A stretch of 64,000 nucleotides of DNA from Rhexocercosporidium sp. MPI-PUGE-AT-0058 (taxonomy: Eukaryota > Ascomycota > Leotiomycetes > Helotiales). This document shows positions 33,531 through 45,039 of the stretch, piece by piece. Each line of letters starts with the position of its first letter. Position 1 is the first letter of the stretch. Below the pieces are notes generated by a model. It did no database searches, was not told the origin of the DNA, and worked only from the letters and a program-made list of their open reading frames with translations. The position numbers and the translations under genes are program-made. The DNA lies in NCBI GenBank assembly GCA_020746875.1, contig JAGTJL010000011.1, positions 2,046,001 through 2,110,000 on the forward strand. Reading direction: 5' to 3'.

Positions 33531-33951
33531 GATACTATTCGAAGACGAGCATGTATTGATTGGCTAGTTTGAGATTGGAGGGATTTTCGGTTTTGAGCTG
33601 GCATAGGATATTTAGAAGGAAGGCGATGTCGTCGTTACAGTATGATTACCATTGGAAGGGGTGGATAGGAATAGGGATATGGACAGGAATTGGAAATTAG
33701 CATGGCGTTGGGTATAGGCAGGGCATGAGATAGATGATGTTACGATCACAAATGCAATAACACTTGAGTCATTTTTGTCCCTCCATTCCTCACAAGAGTA
33801 TCTTATAAGCCAATGAGTCGGACGTTAGGTGAGGTAGCCAACTCGAAGAGCATCGGAAGGCAAGTCCACGGCGTTGATGTCGAGTAAGACAACAAGAATG
33901 GCGCTGTAGCTATGAAGATATCAGCCTAGCGACTTACGACAGATGCAATAA
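33531..33951. other. 3' flank of MED12
   Basis: Probable 3' UTR and spacer. No gene seen before the minisatellite begins. Confidence 0.5.
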
Positions 33952-34219
33952 CCTACGTGGCCGTACCCAGCAGGACTCGATACCCATCCTAATGTGAAGA
34001 AGGAGATCAAAGCACTAACCTACGTGGCCGTACCGAGCAGGACTCGATACTTATCTTAATATAAAGAAGAGGATTAAAGCACTAACCTACGTGGCCGTAC
34101 TTAGCAGGACACGATACTTATCCTAATATGAAGAAGGGGATTAAAGCATTAACTTACGTGGCCGTACCCAGCAGGACTCGATACTTATCTTAATATAAAG
34201 AAGTGGATCCAAGCACTAC
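33952..34219 (+). repeat. minisatellite, four tandem 67-bp units
   Basis: Units start at 33952, 34019, 34086 and 34153, each opening CYTACGTGGCCGTAC and containing GCAGGACWCGATAC and GATYAAAGCA. Differences between units are mainly C/T and G/A. It ends about 50 bp before the TIR remnant at 34271, so it may be the interior of a small DNA element. Confidence 0.92.
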
Positions 34220-34270
34220 GAGCAGTTTGAGTTGAATTAAAGTAATTCATTATTATCCTTAGTTACAGAA

Positions 34271-34293
34271 GGCGGGAAGGGGGTGCTCGACGT
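34271..34293 (-). repeat. single TIR of the Fot1-like family
   Basis: GGCGGGAAGGGGGTGCTCGACGT is 23 bp and is summarised by its end GGTGCTCGACGT, followed by TA. It equals the right terminus of the element at 2655-4453 with small differences. I found no left partner, so the element is truncated or its other end has decayed. Confidence 0.8.
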
Positions 34294-34317
34294 TAAGTAA
34301 TATATTACGTTAGTAAG

Positions 34318-34690
34318 TGTCATGTGCATACTTATGTCTCTTATCCTTATGGGATCAGGCCCGCAGTATAAGAAGGCCGAGGCTTCCGCGGTATAAGTTT
34401 GAATTAGTCTTACTTATATTTTCTATTATGCCGGCGTTTTGTTTCCCCTCACGGGTAACCTTTATATATACGCTTCTCCTCTAGACTTCTGTGAGTGGGT
34501 ATGGCTAAAGAGCTATTGTGTGTATGTATCAAATCAAAAGAATTAGAACCCGGCCGCAGTGGCCTGGTGTTGTGCTTTTGCCTTCTAGCTTCAAAGCTAT
34601 TTCTACTTCTTAAATGGCCAGAGATTAGTTCTTCAAATATATTTTCCCTGAACCTCTACAAGCTTTGCTTACCATGAACTCCACCTGACA
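34318..34690 (-). mobile_element. solo LTR with perfect 5-bp target duplication
   Basis: GTAAG occurs immediately outside both ends (34313-34317 and 34691-34695). On the minus strand it begins TGTCAGGTGG and ends GCACATGACA. Related copies lie at 39985-40150 (partial) and 55577-55833. This copy is less RIP-mutated and is 120 bp longer because of a nested insert at 34491-34604. Confidence 0.93.
34491..34604. mobile_element. 114-bp insert inside the solo LTR, 6-bp duplication
   Basis: ACTTCT stands on both sides (34485-34490 and 34605-34610), while the two related LTRs have the site uninterrupted. On the minus strand it holds GGTTCTAATTC, similar to a tRNA-type B box, so a SINE-like origin is possible but unproven. 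Confidence 0.6.
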
Positions 34691-34695
34691 GTAAG

Positions 34696-35367
34696 AGTTA
34701 AACGTCCCCTTATTAGCAACTGTTATCTCGCTTAGTTTCTTTAGAATTTGCGTTTAAAATAAATTTTTGTTTTAATTCTACTAGTAAATCTTTAATAAGA
34801 CGCTGGCTAATAGCAGTTAGTTATATACTCTTACTTTTAAGACAAAGGTAAATAAAAGATATGTTATAATAGGTTGTGTTTTCGGTGTTGATTACATAAT
34901 TAATTACCTCCATAAGAACAGTACGGGGAAGAGGTAATTTTTCTTCTACCTTCTATAGTAATTTAAGTATTACCAGAGACTCCGTAGCGTTTCTTCAGCT
35001 ATTATATCTTGTTATAATCACCTTAGCGTGCCAATGATCATTCCATCTGCTGTCGCCCTGCTCATGTATTTATTTGGTTTGTTCCGCTTTCCTACAGAGG
35101 CAATCGTTCACATGCACCCTCAAGCTCAGTCTATGTGGCTTCTTGCTGTTCACCTAGACAATCCCTCTTACTACTACGCACTCCGGCAGATATCTAATCC
35201 CTTCACTTAATAAATCACCGCTTGGAAAGTCTAGTGCTGTTTCTTCCAATTGCAATAAGGACCAGCAGCACCCCTAGCGACAATCCGAAATATTGAAGCA
35301 AAGATTGACGGGTAGGACGCTCGGAAACTGTAAAGATATCTATATCAGCGCTTGGCTAAAGGAATAG
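34696..35367. other. AT-rich spacer, no gene assigned
   Basis: A 60-codon plus-strand frame at 35028-35210 has no recognisable family. Otherwise no structure seen. Confidence 0.45.
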
Positions 35368-36197
35368 TTATACCATAGAGAGATGTTTCTTACTCAAATC
35401 CAACTTGACTTCCTCAGCATTACGGTAATGGTTTCGCCAACACTTATCGATTACTGTACGTAGAGCAAGACCAGTTGTATCTGGAAACTCCCGTTTCTGA
35501 AAGAGCTGATAGATCTCGCTGTCGCTTTTCTCAGCATAAAGCCGATGTCCGACGCTGATCTCGTATATCACGGTGCCGAGCGCGAAGATGTCGTCAGCCT
35601 GAGTCTGGTCTAGCAAATGTTCTGCCAACGAGAGGGGTCTTGAATATCGGGTCGATGTAGACACGATAGCTGTTGAGCCATCAAGACTCGATCCCCAAAA
35701 GTCTGCCAGTGCAAGCGAACCATTCTTTTGGATGAGAAAGTTGTGGGCGCCAATATCGCAGTGGATGACTCCTTTGGAATGAATATATCGGATAGCCTCG
35801 ACAGCTTGGGCCGGCCACCCATAAATACACATTCCTTGGTTAATAAAATTGGGTATTCGAATAGCACGCTCGTTAACACTCACTGCATTCTTTCTATAGG
35901 AAACTTCTCCAGCTCTAGATGCTTCGCAAGTATTCCTGTGGGCAGGTATTGAAGCATCAAGCCTTTGCCACGTACTGATTCAGCCTCGCCGTAACTGCTT
36001 AGAATGAATGGGTGGGAAGTGCCGAGGCGCTCGTAGATCTGCTCCTCCGTTGCTTGCTCTGGTTCTTCCTGTTCGAAAGGGATCTTGAGAGCTATTTTGG
36101 TGTCAGCTACACGATAAACGTCGGCGAAGGAGCCGACGCCAACGACTTTGAATTGATCGTGCTTCGCCTCTGAAATAATGTGACGAGCGGAAGCCAT
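35368..36197 (-). pseudogene. fungal protein kinase-like gene with lost splice acceptor
   Basis: Exon 1 (36197 to about 35884) reads MASARHIISEAKHDQFKVVG, a Gly-rich loop GVGSFADVYRV, the ATP-site Lys in IALKIP, and ends KFPIERMQ. Exon 2 reads WPAQAVEAIRYIHSKGVIHC, the catalytic loop HCDIGAHNFLI, metal-binding DFWG in ALADFWGSS, the activation segment, and DDIFALGTVIYEISVG, ending at a stop at 35368. Between them lies a 65-bp intron-like segment beginning GTGAGT with a TTAAC branch, but its 3' end is GG, not AG. Reading through it needs a frame change. Either the acceptor mutated and the gene is dead, or an unusual site is used. Kinase landmarks are otherwise intact: HxD and Lys are present, and DFG reads DFWG as in the DFC/DFW-type fungal family. 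The target is unknown. Confidence 0.78.
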
Positions 36198-36295
36198 TAG
36201 TGAAGTGTATATATGATGGTTTGTATCGGCGGCACCGTGACATAGGATGACTTTAACGTGTGCCGAGCATCTAAGCTATTTTTGTTTAGCATACT

Positions 36296-36505
36296 ATGAC
36301 GCTTGCTTAGAAACGACGGCAATCACGTGTAATTAACGCTTTACATTTTATAAAATGATATATAAAAATAATAAGAGTCTCTGAAAATTTATATTTACGT
36401 AAGAAAGAAAGTAAATAAAGAGGTAAGTTATACATCAAAAAAACTTTATAAAAGCTCGTTTAATTTCAACTACTTTTTAATTAAAAAGTAAGTTAGCTAA
36501 AACTA
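36296..36505 (+). repeat. dispersed repeat, RIP-mutated copy
   Basis: Collinear with 26814-27030; most differences are C-to-T or G-to-A relative to that copy. It starts TATGACGCTTGC where the other has TGTGACGCTTGC. Confidence 0.75.
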
Positions 36506-36530
36506 AAAAAAGATCTTTAAGAGCTTCAAA

Positions 36531-36572
<42 letters not shown>
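36531..36572 (+). repeat. (TAT)n microsatellite
   Basis: 42 bp of uninterrupted TAT/ATT repeats, about 14 units. Confidence 0.97.
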
Positions 36573-37042
36573 CTATTAAAAAGAGGGATAAGAGCACTCC
36601 GTGCTTTTCTCTTATCACGACGAGTATTAGAGCGAGGCGTATTCTTAATTAAAGTTTATATAGTGCTATTTCTAATATTAAAAGTCATAGATCTTTAAAG
36701 CAGAGCTTTAATTAGCATTTCTGCTTGTAATTAATTAATTATATATTATAAATATATTATTTATTCTTATTACGTAATAATAAGGTCTTACGTATTACGT
36801 AATTCCTATTATAACGCATCTCCTTCTTTAGTATTCTTTTTAAAGGTAATTATATTATTTTCAAGTATATCTTATATATTACTCGGCGTTATCGTTACAA
36901 GAAAGCCGGCGGGAGGAACGGAAGAAGAAGTAAAGGATATATTTACGTCTTCAGCGGGCGATTAGTTTATAAGAGAAAGAGGTTAAGTCTTCGGCTTAAC
37001 TTTAATTCGTTTAGTAAAAGAGAAAAGTTCGGAAAAAAGTAA
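36573..37042. other. RIP-like AT-rich DNA, no gene
   Basis: An inverted GATAAGAGCACTCC...GTGCTTTTCTCTTATC hairpin lies at 36587-36618. Nothing else is recognised. Confidence 0.5.
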
Positions 37043-37050
37043 TTAATTAG

Positions 37051-39875
37051 GGGACCAGCTAAATCGACATGGTCACATGGCTAAATCGACATAGTCGCTA
37101 AATCCCATGGTGTGCATCTAGGATCCTCGCTAACGCATATTAATTTGTAAGGCCGTGCAAGTGTCCACTATACATAATTATTAACCCCTTAACTATTATT
37201 GTTATTACCTCACCGTCGCTACCTTATCGTCGCTATTAATTAAGAATTAAAAGTAAAATTAAATATATATAACGAAAAACAACTAAATTACTATTAAGAG
37301 TCAATTGTAAAAGGAGCATCTGTATCGGTTAATTAATTCTTTGATAATCTAACTTTAGACTGATTACTTTGCGAGCGCATCGAGGATAAACGAATTGCTA
37401 GTTAAATTAATAGAAAATTAAAGGGAAGAGTATTATCCGGTGTACTCTGCCTAGGAACGCTGTCTTCTTCTAGATCTAACTCCTCCTCGCTTTTAGCTCG
37501 GAACTCAAAGAACTAAAGTATATCGGCAATTGCAACTTGATTCTGTATAGCGTTCGCAGTAAGTTTAACAGAGTCTATTATACTATTAGACTGGAAGATT
37601 AATGATATTCTTAGCATATAATTCCGCTCTCGCCGAGTTTTAGACTTATATTCATTTATATAACCCCCGGCAAGCCGTGCTATTACTAAAGCAGTTATTA
37701 ATAGGCCATTTTATATTACCGTAATCTGCCGTAATAATAATAAACCTAAAGATAAGAGAAAAGCAGGAGCAAAGCTTAAAAGTAACTCGAAGAATAAAGA
37801 GTTGCGGCGTATAATTAACGGTATAACACGTGATAGTTTATTATTACTAAAAGCGCCCTTAGGCCTTCCTTTACTTTTAATCTTAAAAGGATTTAAGAGA
37901 GGCAAGGAAGAGAGATTAAGGATTTAAGATCTTATACTAGAATTTAGCTTATAAAACCACTAATATTAATAGATATCTTTTAATAAAATATATCCGTATA
38001 TACGCTTTCGATGAAATATTTTATGGTAATAAAGTAAACTAAGAGACTTTTGTATTACGTAATTGTAAGTGCTTTTTGGTAATTTATTATTATTTATAAG
38101 CTTGCTGTTCTCTTGCTTAATTTTGAGTAAAGCAAAGCCATGAACTTAGTTAAGTATAATAGTAAATAAAGGTATATTTATATTGTGTTTCGGCCGTAGT
38201 TATTGTATTGCAATAGCTACTTATATGTTCTCTTATTGCGTCTCTTAAAAGAGCTTCAACTTTAAGAACACATCACGCAAATCGCCGTAGCCTGACTGTA
38301 AATATCTCTTTAATATAACGTAATAACTTTTAATAAGAAAAGTAATAGTTATACTAAAGTGTAAAGACTAATTTACTTAATAAAAGACGAGTTTTTCCTT
38401 TTAGAGGAGCTATATTCTTTTAATATAACTTATAGCGCTAATTGAGTACTAAACACGCATTTCTTGTAACCGCTTATCGTATTATTACTATATTATCTTA
38501 ACGAGTAATTAATTCTAAGAGAAAAGGAATGCTTAAAACCGTAGATAGCGTATTTAAACCCCGTCGTCGCTTTTAATTAGACTAAGGAAGAACTTCTTTA
38601 TTTTAATAAGTACGTTTATATTAACGTGCCATCGATAAAGAAGGTGACGGGATAAAGAGAATTATATGTCAAAACACTTAATAAGAGTTAGCTCCCTATT
38701 TATTATAATAAAAACTAACTCCGGAATCATATGTCGAGTTATTATAGCTTTTAATTAAGTTAAAGCTTATTTATAATTTTTTTTCGTCTTTTTAAAAAGA
38801 AAGTAAATTCCCAATTGAATTATTATATTATTTCCCGTAATTCCGCAAATATTTAGTAAAGGCATAGTATATCGATTCGTTTTATATATATAATTAAGTA
38901 AAAGTATATTAAAATATTATATTTAAAATAAAATAAAAGTAAGAGAAATGAAAAAGAGTTAGTAAAAGTGACCTAATTTCGGCTCGAACGCAGGGAAATA
39001 ATCGTTTTCTTTTAATTCTTACGCAATCTATTAGTAATTAAAAACATTAATTTTAAAAGGTACGTACCTTCAGAAGCCATTATAACGGGGCCATTCCGTT
39101 AAGGTCTTTTTGACGTACCTTTTAAGTTAAGTTAATTACGTCTTTTAGTATTAACGTGACCGCCATATTTTGCTCTTTTAAAATAAAGATAATCTAAGCA
39201 TTAAAAAGACCGGATTTTGCGTAAAAATTAATTAATAAAACTCCTTCCGCCGGCAAAGAAGTAATTCTATATATAAGATAAGCGGCAGAGTTTATAAAAG
39301 CGGCGTGATTATATTCTCTTTATATAACCTTAACTCTTCATTTACTTAATATTTTGTCTTTTAATAATAAAACCTTCATTTTATAGTCGGTCTTCTTAGA
39401 GCTTATTTTCTTGCGTTAATTAAAAGCTTTTATATGCTTCTTTTTGCCTTTATTATTGTATTTGTCGGCGCGATCGCAGAAGTAAAGCATTTTAAAGGGA
39501 GTATTATCCCGGCGGAAAAAGGCGTATCCGTTAGCTAAAGCATGCGCCTGAATAGCAGTAATTGCAGCGTTAAAATCAGTATAAACTGCTTCCGGAGGCG
39601 CAGGGCCGCAAGCTTAAAAAGAAAGTGACGCTATAATAGTAGTAGTAGTAGTTGTAGAGCGCAATTAAAGGTAAAATATATTACGACAGCCTTAAAGTTA
39701 AGCCTTATCCGCCCTTTGTAATTTTATATAAATACTTATAGTTATATAAAAGGGCCCTTGCGTTATTATATTAATTACTATAGGGCGGGAAGGTTAATAA
39801 ATACACGGCCGAAGTCACTTCGTAAAAGGGACTATGTCGATTTAGCCATGTGACTATGTCGATTTAGCTGGTCCC
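37051..39875 (-). mobile_element. MULE (Mutator-like) DNA transposon, 2825 bp, RIP-mutated
   Basis: The 46-bp inverted ends (37051-37096 and 39830-39875) start GGGACCAGCTAAATCGACAT and differ at one base. An 8-bp target duplication TTAATTAG is perfect (37043-37050 and 39876-39883). Each TIR itself contains two copies of GCTAAATCGACATRGTC. Transposase remnants on the minus strand are of MULE type. The duplication length is in the Mutator range, though hAT elements also make 8 bp; the protein decides. Confidence 0.92.
37711..39640 (-). pseudogene. MULE transposase with FAR1-type DNA-binding domain, RIP-inactivated
   Basis: From about 39630 downward the minus strand reads EAVYTDFNAAITAIQAHALA, NGYAFFRRDNTPFKMLYFCD and RADKYNNKGKKK, the WRKY-GCM1/FAR1 zinc region found at the N-terminus of fungal MULE transposases. 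Next come INSAAYLIYRITSLPAEGV and DVINLT then KVRQKDLNGMAP, typical linker blocks. The C-terminal tail is the open piece 37905-37711 containing KGRPKGAFSNNK and FFELLLSFAPA. The DDE core between them is too mutated to read. Stops are TAA and TAG at former CAA, CAG and TGG codons. Expected length of about 640 residues fits the space. Confidence 0.82.
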
Positions 39876-39984
39876 TTAATTAGTTCTTCGGATTTAGGCC
39901 GAAGAAAAGAAGAAAGGCAAAAGCTTTAATACTTTTATAATTAATATTAATTTATTTAATGCCATTCGTTAAGTTATATTTAAT

Positions 39985-40150
39985 TGTCAGATGGAGTTCA
40001 CGGTAAGTAAAGCTTCGTAGAAGTTTAAGGTAAAATATATTTAAAGAACTAATTAATCTCTGGCCTTCGAAGAAGTCTAGAGGAGAAGCGTATATACAAA
40101 AGGGATTACTCGTAAGGGGAAGCAAAACGCCGGCGTAATTAAATATATAA
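39985..40150 (+). repeat. partial LTR, cut by copia element 1
   Basis: Starts TGTCAGATGGAGTTCACGG and is collinear with 34318-34690 (inverted) and 55577-55833 (direct) up to CGCCGGCGTAATTAAATATA, where copia element 1 begins at 40151. The remaining third of this LTR was not found to the right of the copia elements. Confidence 0.82.
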
Positions 40151-40319
40151 TGTCGCGCCCTAGCGCAGTCTACTGGTTATGTGTATACTCTCGTAAGCAC
40201 TTACGTGTATATATACTTAGGTCATAGTCCTCTCTTATAAAAGGTAACGCTTACTTTAATAAATCTTTTAAACCTTTGCTCTTTACGTTAATCGTAGAGC
40301 TCTTAAACTATTAAAAGCT
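40151..40319 (+). repeat. 5' LTR of copia element 1
   Basis: 169 bp. Less mutated at its start than the 3' copy (TGTCGCGCCC against TATCGCGCCT). Confidence 0.92.
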
Positions 40320-41820
40320 TATTTTATTTTTATTTAATAATTAAGAGCTACATTTATCTTTATAAACTATTTTTAATATATATAGATTTTGAGCTTTAGT
40401 TAAGCTTATTTAATTTTAACTTTACGACCTTCGTCTTCTTTTCTTACGCTTAAATCCCGTTATCTTTTTCGACGCGATCCTCGAAATTTCATCTTAAAAC
40501 AGTCCTAGCGATCTTAACGTAAACATTATATATTTAAAGCTTAAGGACTTTTTATTATAAATGAATTATTTAACTTTTAGCGCTTAAATGCTCGGACTTT
40601 AGCTTTTCGTTAACTTAAATGCTTTAAATATAAAAACATTAGTTAAAATTATTAATAAAAATCCACGGACCGCCGAGTAAATCGCTTAATAAAAAAATAA
40701 TTTCGTTAAATTAAATTATATAATAAAAACGAACGAGTATAACGAATAACTTTAGAAATAGGCGCTCGATTGTCACGCAATAATTACGTCTTTCTTAAAC
40801 TAAATAATTATAAGTTTTAACGCTTTTATTACCCTTCTTCTTATTCGACCGCACGAGCTTATTAAAATAACCGCAGAATCTTATTAAAAGGAAGCCGAGG
40901 CCGAAGCTAAAGCGTATATTATAAAGTGCGTAATATAATAACTATAAACTACGGTATACTTTAAACTTTACGAATAAATTAAAAAAACTATAAGCTATTA
41001 ATTCTTTAATATAGCAGCTATATAGCTTATCGTTAAGAAAAAAGCTAATATTTAAGCATTAATTCACACGCTTAAAATAGTTTTATATTAAACAAATATA
41101 ACGATTTAAACAATAACTTATTAAAATTACTTATAATCTCTAAATATAAAAAACGTTCGAAACTTAAAGGTTTAAATTATATAATATTAAGAGCTAATTC
41201 GCAAAGGGAACTTATATTATATGCCAGAAGTGCTCGACACCCTTAATATTAACCTTTTCTTAATTATAATTAATAACTTTAATAGCTTATGGACTTAAAA
41301 ATACTTTCTTAAGATTAAAGAAGCCGACGAGCTCGAGATACTTTTTAAATACTTTTTAAAATAGCTCGCACGGCTATTTTATTTTAATTAAGTTAATCGC
41401 CATTATTAATAACTTATCGATAAAAAATTAGGGCATAGTTATTTTTTTACTTTTAATTTACGCTTTAATAATAATAAGACACTCGACTCGGAAGCTTTTA
41501 ATTTATATAATAAAAGATTAAACTAATTTAAGATAAAAGAAAAACTTATAAAAAAGGCATATTTATATTTAAAAGACAAAACTTATTATTAATCTCCCTT
41601 AAACTATGCTTATCTTTAAAAAATAATTTATAAAAAAGTATTTATTAAATATTAAAATAAAATAACTCGTTTAAACTTAAAAATAAATAATTAATATTAT
41701 AATAAGATCCGGCAGCGATTTATTACGTTATAATAAAAGCTCTCCGCGGGTAAATAAGCTCGGACAAGCCTTTTCCTTAATTAATAAAAGATTTCCTAAT
41801 AAAACTAAATAAGTAAAAAT

Positions 41821-42128
41821 TGTGAGAATAGGCGAGCCAATCAGGAATGAGGAAGCGCAGTAGGTGAGGACACGTGATTAAAGAGAGAGAATTGCTTTGC
41901 TTGCTTAAAGAGTTAGAAGAGCTCTTCGGTAGTTATATATAAAATAATAGCTTCTTTAAAAGCTTTTACGACTACGTAACTAATTACGTGACTTATACAA
42001 GCTACGTAATTAAATACAAGGGTAATTTCCCGGAATATAAAGGTAATTTCCGGGCCGCGTAAGCAGTGGAAACTCCTTCGGCTATTCTAGGGTAGAATCG
42101 GCACGAGTTACCGAAGTCAAATCCAACA
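41821..42128 (-). mobile_element. solo LTR of the copia-2 family with 5-bp duplication
   Basis: 308 bp; AAAAT borders both ends (41816-41820 and 42129-42133). It begins TGTGAGAATAGG and ends ATCCAACA on the plus strand; the element's own orientation is minus (TGTTGGAT start). Nearly identical to the LTRs at 49109-49415 and 54974-55275, and it has escaped most RIP. Confidence 0.95.
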
Positions 42129-42599
42129 AAAATTTAATAAATTAAATAAAAAGAAGTCTACCTTTCCCGGAAACCTATTAAATAAAAGAGAAATAAGCGG
42201 GACCTACGCGCACCTAATGCTTTTATTTAATTTAGTCAAGCATTAAATTACGAGTATATACTCCTTTTAAAATTCACTTTATCCTTTATTAGACTTTATT
42301 TTACTAACCAATTATAAAATAATTAATTTAATTAATAATTATTTAATGTTATTAAAAGGACCTTTTATAAAATTTACTCTTAAGGATTTAATTAAATATA
42401 AGAGCTCTTAATTGCTTATTATCGGGCGCGGAACTCGAGTTATAAAAGGAGTGCTTAAAGGTCCAAATAGAAAATTATTTAATTTCACGCTTTACGACGT
42501 CGAAATTATAAAAAACTTTTATATTAATATTATCTTTAAAGTTTGTCTTTATAAAACTAGTCTTTAATTTTATAATATAAATTAAACTTTAAAATAAAA

Positions 42600-44400
42600 C
42601 GAAAAAGGCTTGTCAATTAGTAAACACTATATAATACGACAATTAAAGCGTAAACGAAACCTCGTTTTCTTTAAATATAAATTACGTTTAATTTATTTTC
42701 TAAGCCTTTGTGACATATTCTTAAGCGTTATAAAAATTATAATGTTTTTAACGCTCTTTAAAAAAGTAAATAGCCGTATAAATTATTTAAAGATTATAAG
42801 CACCTTAAAACAAACTTAAAGCGTGTTTAATTTTTACGAGTAGGCCATTTAGGATTAAATGCTTTAAGGAAATTAATAAGTATAATAAGAAATGTTAAAA
42901 TTATTAAAGTAATAAAAAGGGTTAAGTATAAGTAATATACTTTAACTTATATTATTGAAGTAATCTTTAAACGTTTATTAAAAAGGAAATCCCTTAAACT
43001 ATTTTCAAAAATTACTTAAGATTTATTTAATTATTTAAAATATTAAAACAATTACTCTTAACTCCTCGTGCTTAAATACGAGTACAGTAGCTTATTCGTT
43101 AATTATATATTATAAATAAAAGAATATAATAAAATCTTTTAATATATTAAGAACTTTAAAGCTTAAATTCGAAAGCAATTTAAACTCTTAATATATAAAT
43201 TTAAGTATAATTAAAAGAAAGCAGTTATTATAATTCGAGGATTTATAAAATATAAAAAATAGGCTAATAAGCTCGGAATTAACCTCGAGCTCTTATTAAC
43301 AGCAACTTATAAATTCAATAATAAAGCCGAACGAGTTAGTCAAAAAGCAATTAATAAAAGCATTAAAATAAGACTATTAGTCAATCTCTTAATAAATTTA
43401 AATATTAAATATATACTCGTTGGAATTTATTTATATAATAAAAGCCTAAGGCAAGTAAATAACTAGCTATTACTTATTAAAGTTAATAATAAATAGTTTC
43501 GGAACTATTTTCAATAATATAACTTAGCGCTTATTATAAGACTTATTATAAATTTTATATTAAATTAAAATAAGATTTATATATATAATTATAAAACGTA
43601 TTTATTAATAATAAAAAGAGCCAAAGGATAAAATAAAAAAGCGTTTAAAAAAATTACGTATACGTATATTAAATATTTTATAAGTTTTTACGGTTTTAAT
43701 ATTTATAAGATTTAAATGCCATGTCTCGACAAAATAATTATTACGTATAACGTGCGCTTTAATAAAAATAGCTTTTATATTATCTTAAGTAAAAAAGTAA
43801 AAATTATAATTTAAAAAGCCAAGTTTATTTACAATCTTATTAAGGAGAATAAGTTTATTATAAACTAAGCTAAAATCATTAAGAATATTATTAAAAATAT
43901 AACTATTAAGAAAAATAATATAAATTTTTTAAGTAAAGACTTGCCTTAATTATATATTAAACGAATTTCAAAATTAGTCGAAAGCTTTAAGAGTTAAAAC
44001 TCGAGGGTAAAAGAGTATATTAATAACTTAAATATAATAAATAGACTTTTAACTTCGGAATATAGTTTTGCTTTAAAAGGCCTTTTTAAATAAAATAAGG
44101 AATTAAAAGAGAGTGCGTTAAATTAAGAATTTACTTTAAGTATAAAGTAAGACTTAAAGGCATTCGATTCGCGTAAGAATATATAACTTATAAATCGAGA
44201 TTCGAACGTATTATAAAATTAAGCGCGGAATCCGCCTTAATTATTACGCATCGAGATTTAAATACCGTCGAGACTTTAATTATAAAAGAAGACTTTAATA
44301 ATAATTTTAATATTATATTTTTAAATTAAAATATAAAGTGTTCGGACGACAAAAATAAAATAAGCAAAAATAACACGCTTTTAAACTATAATAAAAGAAG
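42600..44400 (+). pseudogene. copia 1 GAG-pre-integrase and integrase relic
   Basis: At about 42830-42880 the plus strand reads LRVGHLGLNALR, matching the H.RLGHLG..AL pre-integrase zinc motif of Ty1/copia. Sequences to about 44000 keep short integrase-like pieces (AEKAINK-type, YVNVP-like blocks) between stops. Catalytic residues cannot be located with confidence. An upstream frame at 42610-42819 is open but is not a recognisable domain. Confidence 0.6.
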
Positions 44401-45039
44401 CTTAATTAAAATTAAGTATACTTATTAAAAGCTTAACAAAAGTAAAAAAGCTAATTAAAAGTAAAAGAAAAGAAGAAAATTATAAAAAGATTAAAGTAAT
44501 AAAGTATTTATAATATTTATAATTATTTTTAAATAAACACGCCTTAATAAAAGCAACTTTAAACTCGGGGGTAAGCCTGATTTCGGAGGTAATTAAATCC
44601 TCGATTAATATAATAATTTTCGGTCCGAAATCAATTAAATGCTTTAAGGGCTTATACTTAATTAATATATATTATTAAAAGAATAAGATAATCTTCGAGA
44701 TTTAACGAAGACTATATATTATATAATTATAGGAATAATATAATTAAGCCGCTAATTATTAAAAGGGAAGATTTTACTTTTAAAAATTAAAATCTAATAT
44801 TTTTTATTTAAATTAAAATAATAAAGCGATTTTTAAAATTACTTAATAAAAGAGTAATTTAAAGAAAATACGAGCTTAAAAATGGAAATAATAAATAAAT
44901 AAAGTTATTAAATTTTAAAAGTATTTAATTTAAGTATTATATTAATATTTATCCCGCTTATATAAGTCTCTAAATATAAATTAAATTTAAAAAGATATAT
45001 TTTAAAATATAAATCCCGAATTATTATGTAAGATAATCT

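Noticed and set aside
32765..33604. 279-codon open frame on the minus strand
   Set aside because: Fully antisense to the conserved MED12 last exon; Ser/Arg-rich composition is a codon-shadow effect.
33952..34219. Regular repeats suggestive of a CRISPR array
   Set aside because: Units are directly tandem with no unique spacers, and the genome is eukaryotic.
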